Below, one piece after another: positions 36,164 through 53,770 of a DNA stretch of 64,000 nt (position 1 is the first letter of the stretch; each line of letters starts with the position of its first letter). The DNA lies in contig JAQFWX010000002.1 in NCBI GenBank assembly GCA_027605045.1, positions 1,364,001 to 1,428,000 of the forward strand, written 5' to 3'. This DNA is from Phallus indusiatus (lineage: Eukaryota; Basidiomycota; Agaricomycetes; Phallales; Phallaceae). A program made the translations under genes and the position numbers. Below the pieces are notes generated by a model. The model was not told the origin of the DNA. It saw nothing but the letters and a program-made list of their open reading frames with translations, and ran no database searches.

Positions 36164-36479
36164 ATTCAAAGAACATTCCTCGCCTGCCTAAGCCATAATT
36201 TTATTGAGACCCATACTTCCAACACATTAGGTATTTCCTCCAGGGTTTCTTCAACATGATCCCCTGTTTTCTCCTGTCTCGCCCGCCACCGTTCCTTTGT
36301 GATTGATTGTAGACAAATACTCACAGAAGAATCTTTGTATATAACGAATAAACTCGAGAAAAATAAAAATGTTCTCATTCTGAATTTTGTAGACTCTGTC
36401 GTAACACAAGCTCAAGCTTAGACTGTTTACATAACGCCGAAGTGCCACAAGCCTAATAATATCTACGTTTCTCTGAAAT

Positions 36480-37880
36480 TCCATTTATTTACACGATGAG
36501 ATGTCAGTGTAACAAAATCAGGATTAGAAGTTCCAAATCTCCGACAGCTTAATTTATAGAAACACGGGCTGATGTACTTCAAGTTGTGAACATTTCAATT
36601 CGAAATTCAAGAAAAATTTGTTTTTTAGGGCGATCAAAGTACATGTCAAGTCTTAACGAATTTAGAGGCTCTTTACATTTCAAAGGCCTAGAACTATTGA
36701 CATTGATGATCTATTACCTGAGTCAGCAAAGGTTCAATGATGTAAGATGCATGGTTCCAAGCACATACGGACACACGAACAGCCCGCCCCGCAATCAAAA
36801 AAGTCATGGCACACCCCTCCGCACCAATAACCTAGATTCAAAAATCACCATCAGAAATGAGACAGAAAAAAAAATTGTCTCCTTACGCTGTAGGTTAATC
36901 AGTATATGCTACGAAACCAACCAAAGATTATATGCTCACCTGAGGCCTTTCAAGTAGGTTAGCCCTCTCACGGTCTTCACTGTTCTCGCTGGTCAGCATA
37001 TCCTTGTCTTGCGGAATTGTGACTGCAGACACAATGGTTGCATAAACCATTGCAATAATGACGGAGGTGAAGAGTTCAAGTTTCATATATACTGAGTGTT
37101 GAAATGTTAAATTGCGCTTGAGAAATTGAATCTATTTGGTGTGAGGTCTATTTAAATAAATCAATTTTAGAGACAAGCTGTGTTTTGAGCGATTGTTATT
37201 CCCTTTGAGTATACAGGGAAAACATTAATATAACTGACAGGTTTCCATACGTAAATGAAAAATGGGGGTGAAACAGCCATGAAACACCATGTAGTCGAAA
37301 TGATGAAAATCAGTGGTGAGTACCCAGCAGAATAGAAAATATTCCGGGTTATTACATTAGTGGTACTAACCCTTTCATTCGTATCATCATGATCAAGATA
37401 ATTGAGTCAGGGTTTGATTAAACCAAGGAAACATGTAGTTCTTCAAGAAGAGCCTGAGTCTCTGTATCAGTCTAAGGACATTGGTGGTAGTACTAGTGTT
37501 TAATAATATGTTCAAACCGAGCAGAACACCTGCTCCAAACAGATATTAAATTTTTCTATAGGGGAAAGGCTCCAGATCAGTGCCATTCAAGTCACCACTG
37601 TGAAGCTTTTTTTAGTTAACGAACATTTAAAAAAGCAACTGAAATCAAAGGCCTTAAAACCTGAAACATTTTCAATTTAAGAAAACGGAACAACTCAGAG
37701 ATTCTATTGTGAAAAGTGTTTCTTCAAGTTGACTGAAACTTATTTCATTCTCAAGAGCTGTGTAGGACTGCCAAACTTTGCTTGGTCTTTGCATTGGCTG
37801 TTGCATGAGAATAGAGGCATCTTATAATCAATTATATCCTGGAAACCTGAAACATGCTTCAATTTAGTTGATCTGATCTA
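36480..37880. repeat. tandem duplication unit 1 carrying the first cysteine-rich peptide gene
   Basis: About 36480-37160 aligns with about 38160-38830, and the promoter-side part 37690-37880 aligns with 38945-39135. Shared blocks include GAAGTTCC.AATCTCCGACAG, AGGGCGATCAAAGTA.ATGTCAAGTCTTAACGAATTTA and TCCTGGAAAC-type stretches. The copies differ by substitutions and indels, so the event is not recent. The units are direct repeats. Confidence 0.8.
36734..37086 (-). CDS. small secreted cysteine-rich peptide, knottin-like, copy 1 (88 aa, 3 exons)
   Basis: Three minus-strand exons, 36940-37086, 36887-36908 (a 22-nt microexon) and 36734-36831, splice to 89 codons with stop. Residues 1-21 form a signal peptide (MKLELFTSVIIAMVYATIVSA). 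A charged, acidic propeptide of about 30 residues follows, and then a short C-terminal domain with cysteine spacing C-x3-C-x5-C-x3-C-x-C-x3-C-x3-C. The first five spacings are those of inhibitor-cystine-knot peptides such as squash inhibitors and cyclotides. The intron at 36909-36939 would be only 31 nt, which is very short. No function can be assigned; an effector, an antimicrobial and a protease inhibitor are all possible. The frame is supported by comparison with copy 2. Confidence 0.6.
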
Positions 37881-38159
37881 ATAACAGAACGTTCATGTAG
37901 AACTGCAGCGTTCATAAAAAAGACATTTATGTAAGGACTCCCCACCTCCCACAACGGGACAGATATTCCAGATACAAAATAGATAGCACACATTATATTA
38001 CCCGAACTATGTAGCATACACGTCTGACATGGGGCAACCCGATAGACAATAAACCTGATTTTTTTTTAAAAAAAAGACATTTTAAAACACACAGAACATG
38101 GCAAGCCTAGCAGGACCCAACGCCTAAGCCTTGTCACCAGCCCACTACTAATATGTAAA

Positions 38160-39135
38160 AGTTTCTCTAAATCTGCATTTATTTACACGATGGGATGTCA
38201 TTGTAACAGAATCAGGATCAGAAGTTCCAGATCTCCGACAGGTTAATACATGCTGATGTGTTTCAAGTTGTGAACATTTCAATTAGAAATTCAAGGAAAA
38301 ATTTGTTTATAGGGCGATCAAAGTATATGTCAAGTCTTAACGAATTTATGGGCTCTTTACATTTCAAAGGCCTAGATCTATTGACATTCATGATCTATTA
38401 CCTGGGTTAGTAAAGGCTTAGAGATGTAGGATGTATGAATCCAAGCGCATACAATTGCTACACGAACAGCCCCAGCCGCAATCCCAAGAGCTATCACAAT
38501 TTCCCCCGCAAAAAGGAACTATAATCAAAATAATCATCAGAAATAGGACAGCAAAAGACATTGTATCCTTACACTGTCGGTTAATCAGTATATGCTAGGA
38601 ATTCAACCAAAGACTAAATAAGTATGCTTACTGCAGGCTTTCGGATAGTCCTCTCATGGTCTTCACCGTTCTCGCTGGCGAGCGAATCATTGTCTTGTGG
38701 AATTGCGACTGCAGAGACAATGGTTGCATAAATCATTGCGATAATGACGGAGGTGAAGAGCTTCATATATGTTGAGGGTTAAAATGTTCAATTGTGTTTG
38801 AGAAATTGGATCTATAGGCGCGAGGTTTATTTAAATAAATCGGTTTTAGGGCCAAGTTGTCAAAATGGATGGTCGTAACGAAACCTCAAGCTGAAAATTT
38901 ACATAATAATAGAAAACAGACCTATTTCGATTTGTGAAAATAGAGCAAGAGATTCTATTGAGAAAAGTCTCTCTTTACTTACTTGGGAAACTTTTCCCTT
39001 TCAAGAGCCGCCAATACAGGACTTTCAAACTCTGCTTGGCCCTTGTATCGGCTGTTGCATCAAAATGAAACGTTTTAACCCCAGTATTAATAAATGATGG
39101 CTTGGAAACTTGAAACGTGCTTCAAGTTCAGAGCA
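38160..39135. repeat. tandem duplication unit 2 carrying the second cysteine-rich peptide gene
   Basis: Direct-repeat partner of 36480-37880, about 400 bp shorter. It includes the peptide gene, its 3' flank and part of its upstream flank. Confidence 0.8.
38418..38766 (-). CDS. small secreted cysteine-rich peptide, knottin-like, copy 2 (85 aa, 3 exons)
   Basis: Exons 38632-38766, 38573-38594 (again 22 nt) and 38418-38518 give 86 codons with stop. The signal peptide is MKLFTSVIIAMIYATIVSA, followed by an acidic propeptide and a cysteine domain spaced C-x3-C-x5-C-x3-C-x-C-x2-C with the core CGGNC. Against copy 1 the cysteines are kept through silent changes (TGC/TGT), and the GG pair is kept through silent changes (GGA/GGG). 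This argues for this reading frame over the alternative in which the microexon is skipped. The two introns are 37 and 54 nt. Promoter-side sequence is also shared with copy 1. Confidence 0.6.
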
Positions 39136-39412
39136 AATTTTATGAAAAGTCGATATTGAATTGTTACCAGCTGAAATAGACCAAGACCAGGATGCATGTA
39201 TTTCAATTTATTCAGTGCACAATGAATGAGTCAACTTGAATTGAAACATTAGTTACTAGTATACCATTCTTGGAGTCCATAGACCCTCGAAAAAGGTTGT
39301 AAATTACAACGATTATAACAGAAAGTAAATGCAGAAAGTACTCTAGAGATGCCAACATTGCCCAAAAGACTTCTAGACTGTGATAAATGATAAAAAATTT
39401 CAAACTTCATTC

Positions 39413-42824
<3,412 letters not shown>

Positions 42825-43659
42825 TGGGGGTATAGGGAGACGTGTTTGAGGTTGGGCGTTAAAAAGATTTGTGCCACAAACGCGTTACCGTAACGCGCAC
42901 ACGGCTTTTGTATTCACGCGAGGACGGCAATCATTGCTTGGGCTTTGAGTTGAGGCCTGGAGGCCCCGAGCTTGAGGACCACGCATGGTTCTGGTCGGTC
43001 CTAGGTTATATTGAACAATATTGTCTCAAGTTTCGGTCCACGGTACCTATTTCAGGACAACAAAAAAGTGTTACATAAGAACAAACCTGTCAGAAAAACT
43101 AATTTTTTTCACTGTCGCTTGCTGATCAAGATAGATTTTTGATGCGAGATTGAGGACCATTAAAGAAGTTTTCTCTCACGTATGCTGTAAAAGTGAAACC
43201 AGATAACGCTGTAGTATAAATAGCCTGAGTGGGTGCTGGCACTCTGAAAGTAAGTTCAATTAAAGTTGTTGATGGAATATCGGAGGAACTGGCGGATTAT
43301 CATTTGTCTGTTAAAGAAGGGAATTGTAGTAGATGATCATGAAATTTCTTTTGCTCTTTATATAAGTCCTGCCCTTGCATTATGTGATTAAGAACTTGAT
43401 GGAGTACAAAGGACCGGGAATAAGCGGCCTCGTCGGGAGTCATTCAACCATACGTCAAACACAGGAACGTTCTCGACACATAGGGCCCGGCTCTCAGAGA
43501 CTTATTTGATATTTACACACACAGAGGAACGCGCATGACCTCACTAGTGGAATCTCAGAAGAACGAAAGAGGGAAATAGCCCTCCTAGCTCACCGAGGCG
43601 ACCTTGTATTGTGTATTCGAAAAATAACGGTTGAACAACAGCAGTCACATAAATAAGGT
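42825..43659. other. interval upstream of the Lsh-type gene
   Basis: Should hold the promoter of the remodeler and the 3' end of the second FAD monooxygenase. No gene is supported. Confidence 0.4.
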
Positions 43660-45391
43660 TCAAGCTATGGCGGTAAAAATCTCCTGTTCTACCAATGAAT
43701 TAATTGCGCTTTCGACATCGTCGTCTAAATCATGATGCCATAAGAACGACCACATATCTTGCAAATCCGTCCGAATATCCGCGTATTCACTTCCACTTGG
43801 ACCGCACAATTCATATATCTCCCCAGCATCCCTGCTCCGTGTTAATACTTTATTCGCGCGTGGTCGTCGTATATAATCATAGGCTTTCAAAACAGACTGA
43901 TCAATCAGGAAGATAAGTAAGCTTTGCGCAGATCACATTCCCAGAGAAGCCACGTTACCTTAACATTCGATTTTGTGGTCTGTGGGTGCGACAGTAATTT
44001 AGATAAGACATACGCGTCTTCTATGGCTTGACCGGCGCCGGCTCCGAGATGGGGGAGCATGGCATGTGCCTTTGAAATTGAGAATTAAGATTTAGATACG
44101 AAAACCACGATTCTAAATAGGACTACATACGGCGTCTCCTAACACAGCGATTTTCCCATTGACATATGTTTCCAAAGGGGGGTCTAGCGTGTGAAGAAAC
44201 CATTTATTTGGATTTGTTATATTCTTAGAAACGGGATGAATTTCGTACACGATAAGATAACAAGTGGCACATACGTCCAGTAATCCCATAACTTGGGGAC
44301 CCCAGCCTTCAAAGTGAGATAGCATCTCATCTTGGGTGGCTGGTACAACCCAAGGTTGTTTCGGTTGGGGACCTCTTAACTCCCCACCTGGTGACCTGTC
44401 TGTTGAAAACACAACCACGTTCACCTAAACACTCTTAAGTAATAACATCATAGAGAATGATTGTAGAAGATGTACAGTTTTTTTACCGTTGATGGGAAAA
44501 ACAATAAGATGCTATAGCTGAGTAAGCTTGCCTGCATATAGTGGGAACGCAAGGGAAATAACATACTCGATGTGGTCCAACAAACGCATGTGGTCGTTGG
44601 AGTACCCCGGGACCCATGGCTTTGATGCCGGCATCAATAGGAATAAGACCTCGAAAGGCGATAGTCCGAGTGAATTTCGGCTGGATAACTCTGCCCGCCA
44701 CAGCAGTTCGAATGACACTCCTGATTCCATCGCATCCAATCAGTACATCTGCCGTGTGAGAAGTGCCATCTTCAAAAAAAGCCGTCACGGCACCCTCGCC
44801 GGCACCATAATTATCGTCTGCTAAAACATTCACACATTTCTTCTTGAAATGGGCGACATCCGGTGGAAGAAGTTTGACTAGGGCATCTAGGAAACGAGCC
44901 CGGTGAACTCCTAATCCAAGGTCTTCGTTCTCGATTCCGGGATACTAAGATCAAAAGTTGGTTTGAAATCATTAAACGATGTCAGTAGCGAAAAAGAAAG
45001 GCGCTCAACATCGCATATGATACTATGGTCCGAGAGACCAGATAAAAATATAAAAGTGCGCATCGCGAGAGGCTCGTCCGCAATATGAAGAATTTGGTCC
45101 AAAACGCCGAGTTTACGCAGTGCCTGTATGGCATTAGGACCTAAGCTCATACAATCTCAGCTGTGATCACAGGTTTAACATTTTAAATGTACTAATTCCT
45201 ACACCCGCCCCAATTTCCTCAAACTTTTCCTTAATAAAGCATGTTAGTACATTTTACAATCAACGTCAAACAAAATAACGGACAGCCTGCTCGAAGATGT
45301 CGATTGTGACCCCACTTTGAAAAAGGGCAATAGCAAGACATAAGCCTCCCATTCCACCGCCAATGATTGCGACCTTCAGCTTTGAGCTCAT
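43660..45391 (-). CDS. FAD-dependent monooxygenase, copy 2 (salicylate-hydroxylase type)
   Basis: Paralog of the gene at 34402-36163, inverted relative to it. It starts MSSKLKVAIIGGGMGG and keeps GPNAIQALRKLGVLD, VLIGCDGIRSVIR, RGLIPIDAGIKAMGP, the long shared stretch PWVVPATQDEMLSHFEGWGP and the GD motif followed by AHAMLPHLGAGAGQAIED. It ends LVEQEIFTAIA. Intron positions match copy 1, including one before NITNPNKWFLH. No stop or frame break is visible, so both copies may be active. The C-terminus is shorter than in copy 1 and lacks its Ser/Asn-rich extension. Confidence 0.9.
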
Positions 45392-46877
45392 GTCAAATTG
45401 TTTGAGATGGATATCAAGTCCAAGAAGTATAGGACACGTGCGGGTTTGTTGACCTGTTTTTACCCATCGCTATTTTGAGCTCGACTCTCCAATGGCGTCA
45501 TTGCCAATTGGTCTCCTTCAAGGCCGTATATAGCGCCCGTTCTTGTGCGCGATGACACAAATTGTTCAAAGCAATTCATGTTATGGCATAAGACTGACAT
45601 CCCATGAAAATCCCAAATATGGTGGAGTCAGATATCTTGCCACCGCAGTCAAATCCATAACGTACATTTCAAGTTGACTCGCCATCAGCTGGTCACTTTA
45701 CTATATATCAGTCGTCTTGAACACTCACTTGTTGTCTTCTTAACCACTAGCAGAAGTCTCATAAAATACACATTGATATCTCATCTCAATCAGTATTTGC
45801 GTGCTCATCTTGTGATTTTGAACCGCAGTCGTATCAAAGAGTCAATTTTGTGCTTCTCTGGTTGAAAGTTAAGAGAACAAACGGCGCTAGATGGCTGGCC
45901 GCCGAAAGTTTACGGTGAACACTGAACACGATGTGACAGTTTTATCACGTGACATGTTTGTCATTGGCGCGTCGCGACACGCGTATGTCACCACTTCTCA
46001 TAAAACCTCTTACACATCCAGAATGTATGCAGTTGGCTGTTTGAATAAGACTTTGGATAAATTTACTAAATTGAGTAAGGGATTTGTTTTCAGATGAACA
46101 CATCGTGTAAGCACTCGCGCATCACGCTTTCTTTGATTTCAGAAAGTGCATGTTGAACATGTGCGAGTCCAATGGGCTCGTGCAACGAGTCTGACAACTT
46201 GTGCTATGAAATGTAGCATTGATCCTAAACGAAGGCCTTTCTTCCTGTCAGTATAATAACAATCAACTAACTACTATACGTTAGTATACGTGATCAACGT
46301 TCAACAGACTTGTCCAAGTCCAGGATATCCAGCTGATTTAGTACGATGATGATAGATGTTCTGACTTCATAGAGATTCTAGACAAAATTTATGAACGATA
46401 AAATTTGTTCAGCATGTTATTGAGTGCAATAAAGATGGATCTACACGGTATGGTACAGTCCCGGATATTAAGTTAATTCTGCGAAACTTACCACAGATTG
46501 TATATTTTTTTCTTCCAACAAATAAAGCCCAATCAATACAAGAATGCCATCAAGAAATATGTTAACCCCGCCAGAAGGCAGCCCGGCGGGGTGTGACAAC
46601 CTGTAGAACGTGAAGCGAGGGGCATTACATAAAATTTAGACTCCGCGTGCGAACCGTAGAATAACTTTTCTCGTTTGCCCTCCGCCCACTTCATCCTCCA
46701 ACCCCCACCATCTTCCCGTGTCACTCTCACCACTCCCTCACATAACGTGTAAGTCTCTTCGGTCCAAATTTAAAAGCAGCGAATCACGCGTTTTTCTCCG
46801 ATTCTGCTATCGCGTTTTTCCTATCTTTGTTTTTTTGAGCCACGTGTTGTTGACGCCTTTTTTTTTTGTTTGCTAGC
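45392..46877. other. divergent interval between monooxygenase copy 2 and beta-tubulin
   Basis: Holds both promoters. Near the tubulin ATG the leader is T-rich (46857-46870). No gene is supported. Confidence 0.45.
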
Positions 46878-49020
<2,143 letters not shown>

Positions 49021-50539
49021 AGAAAATCATGAACCTAAAAAGAGACACGGGAAAAACAAGATGCATTAGAACGTTTTATATACCTTTGGCCTATTTTTCT
49101 TTCTCTTTTTTCTTTTTTTTCTTCATGCTGCTGCCTTTCGAATGATATCCTAGTCCCAACATCTACATTATTCCGTCCGAACAAAAAAAAATAAAAAGGA
49201 TATTCCACTGAATACAATCGATTCCGATCGCTCGTATTAGTATTTCTCTTTGTTTGAAAAGAAATTACGTTCCTTCTTATTAATTTTGATTTCAAATTGT
49301 TATTAACGACGACGATGATGAAATTTGCATGTTTCGTTCTTTTCTTATCTTAACATTATCCCTCCCCATCCAAGTCTCTTTTTTTGAAGCAACTCGCAAT
49401 GATAGCATTTCCATCTTATTCGTACTCTTTCTTTCGCAACTTAGATTATACCGTTTAATATCATCATCGAGTTGGATAATAAAACTCCTTCACAAACTGT
49501 TGGCCTTCAAGCTCGTTTTGAGTGGGGCCGCCGGTTAGCCGCAGTTCGGAATTAGAATTCAATACGTTCCGTGACATCGTTTTTGGCCGGGAGCAAACTC
49601 GGTTCGAGGTTCCGGAAGAGTCCTCCCAATGACCGTGTTGTTTCCGTGTTCACTTTCTCACTTTCATACGGATAACGATGGCATTCAACATCGAAAGCGA
49701 AATTTTTGAGAATTCAGGAGTGGTGAAATGAAAGTAAATTCATGTGTCTGCGAACATCTTCGTTCGCCGCATTTTTTATTTTTTATTTTAATTTTTATTC
49801 TCTCATCTAAAACTCGGTCTTTTATGTAACATTTGTCAAACATGTTATTTACTCCTACTTCACTGTATTTTGACATATATATATATAAATGGTCCTGAAA
49901 CAAGCGGCGTACTCTAGTAGATGTTCAGTCTGCGGCCGAATATCTTGACAAATAATGTCAATTTTGGAACTGAACAAATACAATCGTGCTCAACGGATCT
50001 CGTCTATCAAAAAAAAAAAGTTCTCCTTAAACCAGATTTCTGGTAGCTTTCTGGCAACTGGATATTCTTGACCCGCAACTTGACTTAACCTTGAGTCAAA
50101 TTCGGAGTGAAGTGACATTGGCATGAAATTAAAATTTGTCGATAATTCACTACGAAAATAGTTTATATTCTCTATGAGAACGTGGTTGTAATCATTAAAA
50201 TTGTTAATCCAACTATTTTCGAATTTTTCAAAGACAAACTTTTGTGGAGGCAATGTGCCATGGCCCATGATCATTCCGGACATCGCGACACTCGCCGTCC
50301 TGGGTCTTGTAAAATAATAAAATCAGATTCACACGAGTATAGACAAAATTATACATCTTTCAAAATTTCAATATGGTACGATAGCACAAGTGAGTTGTAA
50401 TAGCAAATCTGTATAATAATATATACTATTCAGACCTTAATCTCGTTCATTCGCTATAAATCCGTTCTCTGAAATTTGCATGACTTATGCATTCAAACCT
50501 AGACTTCCACATCATATGTCGGTGTCCACAGAAATGATG
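49021..50539. other. intergenic interval downstream of beta-tubulin
   Basis: AT-rich, with a (TA)n run at about 49875-49886. A 97-codon minus-strand frame at 49990-50283 has no recognisable similarity. No gene is supported. Confidence 0.4.
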
Positions 50540-50833
50540 CAACGCGTGACGTTTCCTCGGCAATAACTCGGCAGTCGTCACTTGTTCATTTTGGGTCGTG
50601 TCTCCGGATGTATCATGTTTCTCGCCCAGTGCTAGAGAATTTTGAAGAACATCACATTTTGATCGATTTTTGTTTATGCTTTTCTTACTGTAGCCATGTT
50701 GATGTGGTGTCTCGATGCGATTACTGGTTCTAAGCCAGTCCGTGATCACGGACTCATATGCTGGCCAACGTCGGTAAAAGGTTTTCTAAAACAATGTATT
50801 GCCGTTCAACTTACAAACATATATTCAGCCATT

Positions 50834-50923
50834 ATGTCAACTGAACCCGTTCATTTTACCCCAGAATCTCCCAAACAACCCCTTTCCAGTATGGTTTCAT
50901 GGGAAATCCAAGCGACCCCGTGA
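50834..50923 (+). other. short conserved reading frame upstream of lipase copy 1
   Basis: Starts MSTEPV and aligns at the DNA level with the frame at 55037, but copy 1 carries an extra base after about 20 codons and stops after 29. Both are followed by a good GTGAGT donor, so this may be an untranslated or upstream exon and not a gene. Confidence 0.25.
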
Positions 50924-50994
50924 GTGTGTTCGGTGCCAAATAAGAAAAATCACGAGCTACTTTCTTATTTTTCTCCGTTTCGTCAAGGCCTCCT

Positions 50995-51024
50995 TGTATG
51001 TATGTATGTATGTATGTATGTATA
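50995..51024. repeat. (TATG)n microsatellite
   Basis: About seven TATG/TGTA units in a row. The duplicate at about 55187-55204 has only four, so the repeat changed length after the duplication. Confidence 0.85.
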
Positions 51025-51159
51025 CATGAAACTCGGAAAATATGATGTGATGTATTTGAGAATAATACACACACGCATCATGTGGCTCAGGTTTAGCTTC
51101 ATTATCACAAGTTGAAACGCGCATTGGAGGGTTGATTCCTTTCCCAGACTTTCAAGCAT

Positions 51160-51166
51160 TATAAAA
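51160..51166 (+). promoter_or_regulatory. TATA box of lipase copy 1
   Basis: TATAAAA about 103 bp upstream of the ATG; conserved in the duplicated promoter at 55341. A TTTACCGGTAAA palindrome between it and the ATG is also shared by both copies. Confidence 0.5.
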
Positions 51167-51268
51167 GGAAGCCCCAAATTCGTTCCCCCCCATACGCTTT
51201 TACCGGTAAAGTAAACTTAACCGAAGTAGCCGTGTCTGAATTCCACTCCGTACTGTCAGCGACGAGAA

Positions 51269-52722
51269 ATGACTAGCCCTACCCTCCCCTCTTTTCTCTC
51301 AGTGACACTGCACTTGTTATTACTCACCGCTTGTGTCAGTTCGTCTCCTTTGACAATCCGAAAGCGCGATGAGGACACAATCTCTCAAGAGCTGTTCGAC
51401 AATCTCGACATGTTCATGAAGTACGCCAGTAGTGCCTATTCCTTAGTCTGTCCAAGCCCACTCGGGAATACTCTGGTCGCCACGGTAACACTTTTTGTTC
51501 TCTCCTCACTCAGCCTTTTCTTTGCTGATTTTGGCGGTGCTCGTCAAAAGTTGAACGATGCAGTGACAAGCACGCAGGGATTTATTGCTAGAGATGATAC
51601 AAATAAGCTTCTAGTTGTCTCTTTTCGAGGAAGTGAACAGCTCGAAGGTCTATTTTTTCAATGATGTATGAAAACCAAGCAATTGCTGACAATTCGCAGA
51701 TTTCCTTGTGGACGCTGATATTGAATTAGTCGCATTCGAGTCTCAAGGAGGTCAATATACCCTCTAATTAATAATAATGCTCCGTGTCAAATTTGCTGAT
51801 TAAAATTCTTTCTCTTTGTTATTAGTGACTGCTCCTGGTGCATTCGTTCACGCTTGCTTCCTAACCGCGTAAAACCTATTCCGTCACATTCTCCACAGTT
51901 TCCGAAACTCAGACCACTCTTTTTTCTGTTCACAGATACAATGCCGTCGCAAGTAACGTTATTTCTGCCGTCCAGGAACAATTAGAAGGTCCAGCGGCAG
52001 GGTATAGTTTAAGAACAACAGGCCACTCGTTGGGAGGTGCTCTCAGCTCAATTGCGGCTGTATCCTTAAAATTCAATTTCCCGAATGTTCCTGTAAGCCC
52101 GACTCTGATCATGTTATGCCATGTTCTAATCATGTTTCAGATTCAGGTGTGCTGAACTGATTTCCCCCGAGTTCTGAGTCAAACGTCTTTTTCTCCTTCA
52201 ACAAATTAGATGTATACGTACGGCCAACCGAGAACGGGTGATCCAAATTATGCAACGTATGTAACTGCTGTGAACTAATAATGTGCCTAATATTCTCATC
52301 ATTAGCTTGGTCAACAACATGTTTGGAACTGATGCATTCCGATGTGAGTCTCTTTTTAAGCACTCACGGTATTCTGAATAAACGTTTTGGATGTACAGCG
52401 GTGCATACGACTGATGGTGTTCCGACTATTATCCCAGAAATACTGGGTTATCAACACCATGCTTTCGGTAATCTCAACTTTCTTTTCTTTCATTTTTTAA
52501 CTAATGCGTGCTATAAGAATATTGGAACTTACTTGATCCAGGTATAGCTTGATTCCTTTCTCATCTTTACCGAAAAAAAAGATTAATTTTGTTTCGAAAG
52601 CTTCTCCCGATACAATCAAGATGTGTGATGCAAGCGGAGAAGATCCTACGTGTAGTGATAGTATTCGTATGTCGTTTAATTCCTTTTTCCTACCGACAAC
52701 AGGACTCATACATGTTACTTAA
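51269..52722 (+). CDS. secreted class 3 lipase, copy 1
   Basis: An alpha/beta-hydrolase that would cleave ester bonds of lipids outside the cell. It has a signal peptide (MTSPTLPSFLSVTLHLLLLT), a likely Kex2-type site (IRKR) and the family block TSTQGFIARDDTNKLLVVSF. The nucleophile elbow is TTGHSLGGAL, the catalytic Asp lies in HTTDGVPTIIP, and the catalytic His in GYQHHAFEYW, completed across an intron. About nine introns are required, including a 6-nt microexon at 52141-52146 (Ile-Gln) before MYTYGQPRTG. The first intron ends at the AAAAG before TTGAACGAT. The segment VHACF differs from the usual VHGGF kept in copy 2. It ends SIRLIHVT. Confidence 0.88.
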
Positions 52723-53616
52723 GCTTCCGGGGGCATCGATCTCGCCCACCTCACCTATTTCAACCGATTGGCAAACACACCTTTTTGCACTTGATTCTAA
52801 ATAGCTACTCGCTGGCCTGAGGTACTTTAACCAACTAGCAGATACGTTTGTTTGCCTTAAAGTTTCTTTTTGGTCTGTATGTATGTATGCATGGACTATA
52901 TACATCTTTCACTTGGTAACCTTCTTTTTTCCTTTGCGGATGGGTGAATGGCGTTCCGGCGTTCGTTTCATTCAAAGTTAGAAATGTATGTCAACGGAGC
53001 ATCGAAACCGGTGAAGTTTAAGCTCAAAGTACACTAGTACCGGATTCTACTTGAATAGCGAAAACAGCAAGGAACGAATCTGTTTCAGAACGCAACCGGA
53101 CGTCCGGACGTCAACTTTTATTGCACATTTTGCAATATACCCCGGCCGAAAAATGCGCATATATTAAGTCAAGAAAGTTAAGACACCGTGATTATCCGCA
53201 ATAATTACTAGCTGAAGTAAAGACACTGCAGGGGCGCCAACATTATTACCTATTGGGACGCTGACTCAAAAGAAGGTCAGATTACTTCGTGATACACGTT
53301 GAGGTTCCACGCAGCAATTGCCATTCCCAGTCTTTTGAATCTTATATTACGTTCGACTTGCGGACCTGCCACTGCGTGCGCATGCACGTGTGTTATATCA
53401 TAAGAGTGCGGAGATGAGAGCAATCATACGCTTGTTCTCGAATTTGCAATTCTGCCTCGTGTTTCGAGTTCAGATAAAGTTTTGAATTTAATATCGATCT
53501 GCTCTTGTAAACGAACTAAACAGCAAGTAGCATTGATTGAATACACTAAAAAAACATTTTCTCCCTCTCGAAAGCTAGCTTTTCAAAACCCCTAACAAGA
53601 GTTTAACCAAAACGAA

Positions 53617-53770
53617 TTATGACGAACTGGCAGTATACCCAATATTCCACCAAAGAGTACGCCTCGCCGGATGCGCATACGTAAATCTCGAAATCCTAGG
53701 CCTCGTCTTCGTAACAAAATCCTCATCAAAATAAGCTTCAGAGAGAGATTTAACACCTCTCTCAATAGCA
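53617..53770 (-). pseudogene. 3' fragment of a nucleotidyltransferase-fold gene
   Basis: The last 51 codons and stop of the gene at 57912-58637 are present, still open and about 90% identical. Similarity ends abruptly at 53770, where the retrotransposon fragment starts. No upstream part exists, so this is a truncation left by the duplication or insertion. Confidence 0.85.

Larger units (their letters stand above)
50540..53770. repeat. lipase duplication unit 1
   Basis: Tandem partner of 54728-57960. It starts near the TGACGTTTCCTCGGCAATAA block and spans the lipase promoter, gene, 3' flank and the last 51 codons of a nucleotidyltransferase-like gene. Similarity stops exactly at 53770, where retrotransposon sequence begins. 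Confidence 0.85.

Noticed and set aside
38418..38518. Alternative hydrophobic reading of the last peptide exon, skipping the microexon
   Set aside because: Both copies are open in that frame too, but their differences are mostly non-synonymous there, whereas the cysteine frame shows silent changes at Cys and Gly codons.
49990..50283. 97-codon minus-strand frame
   Set aside because: No similarity, no signal peptide and no splice partners; AT-rich composition explains it.
50995..51024. CRISPR-like or regulatory tandem array
   Set aside because: It is a plain 4-bp microsatellite without spacers.
51486..51551. Shorter first lipase intron ending at the CAG before CCTTTTC
   Set aside because: It leads to an immediate stop or wrong phase in both copies; the later AAAAG or TAAAG acceptor gives the family reading.
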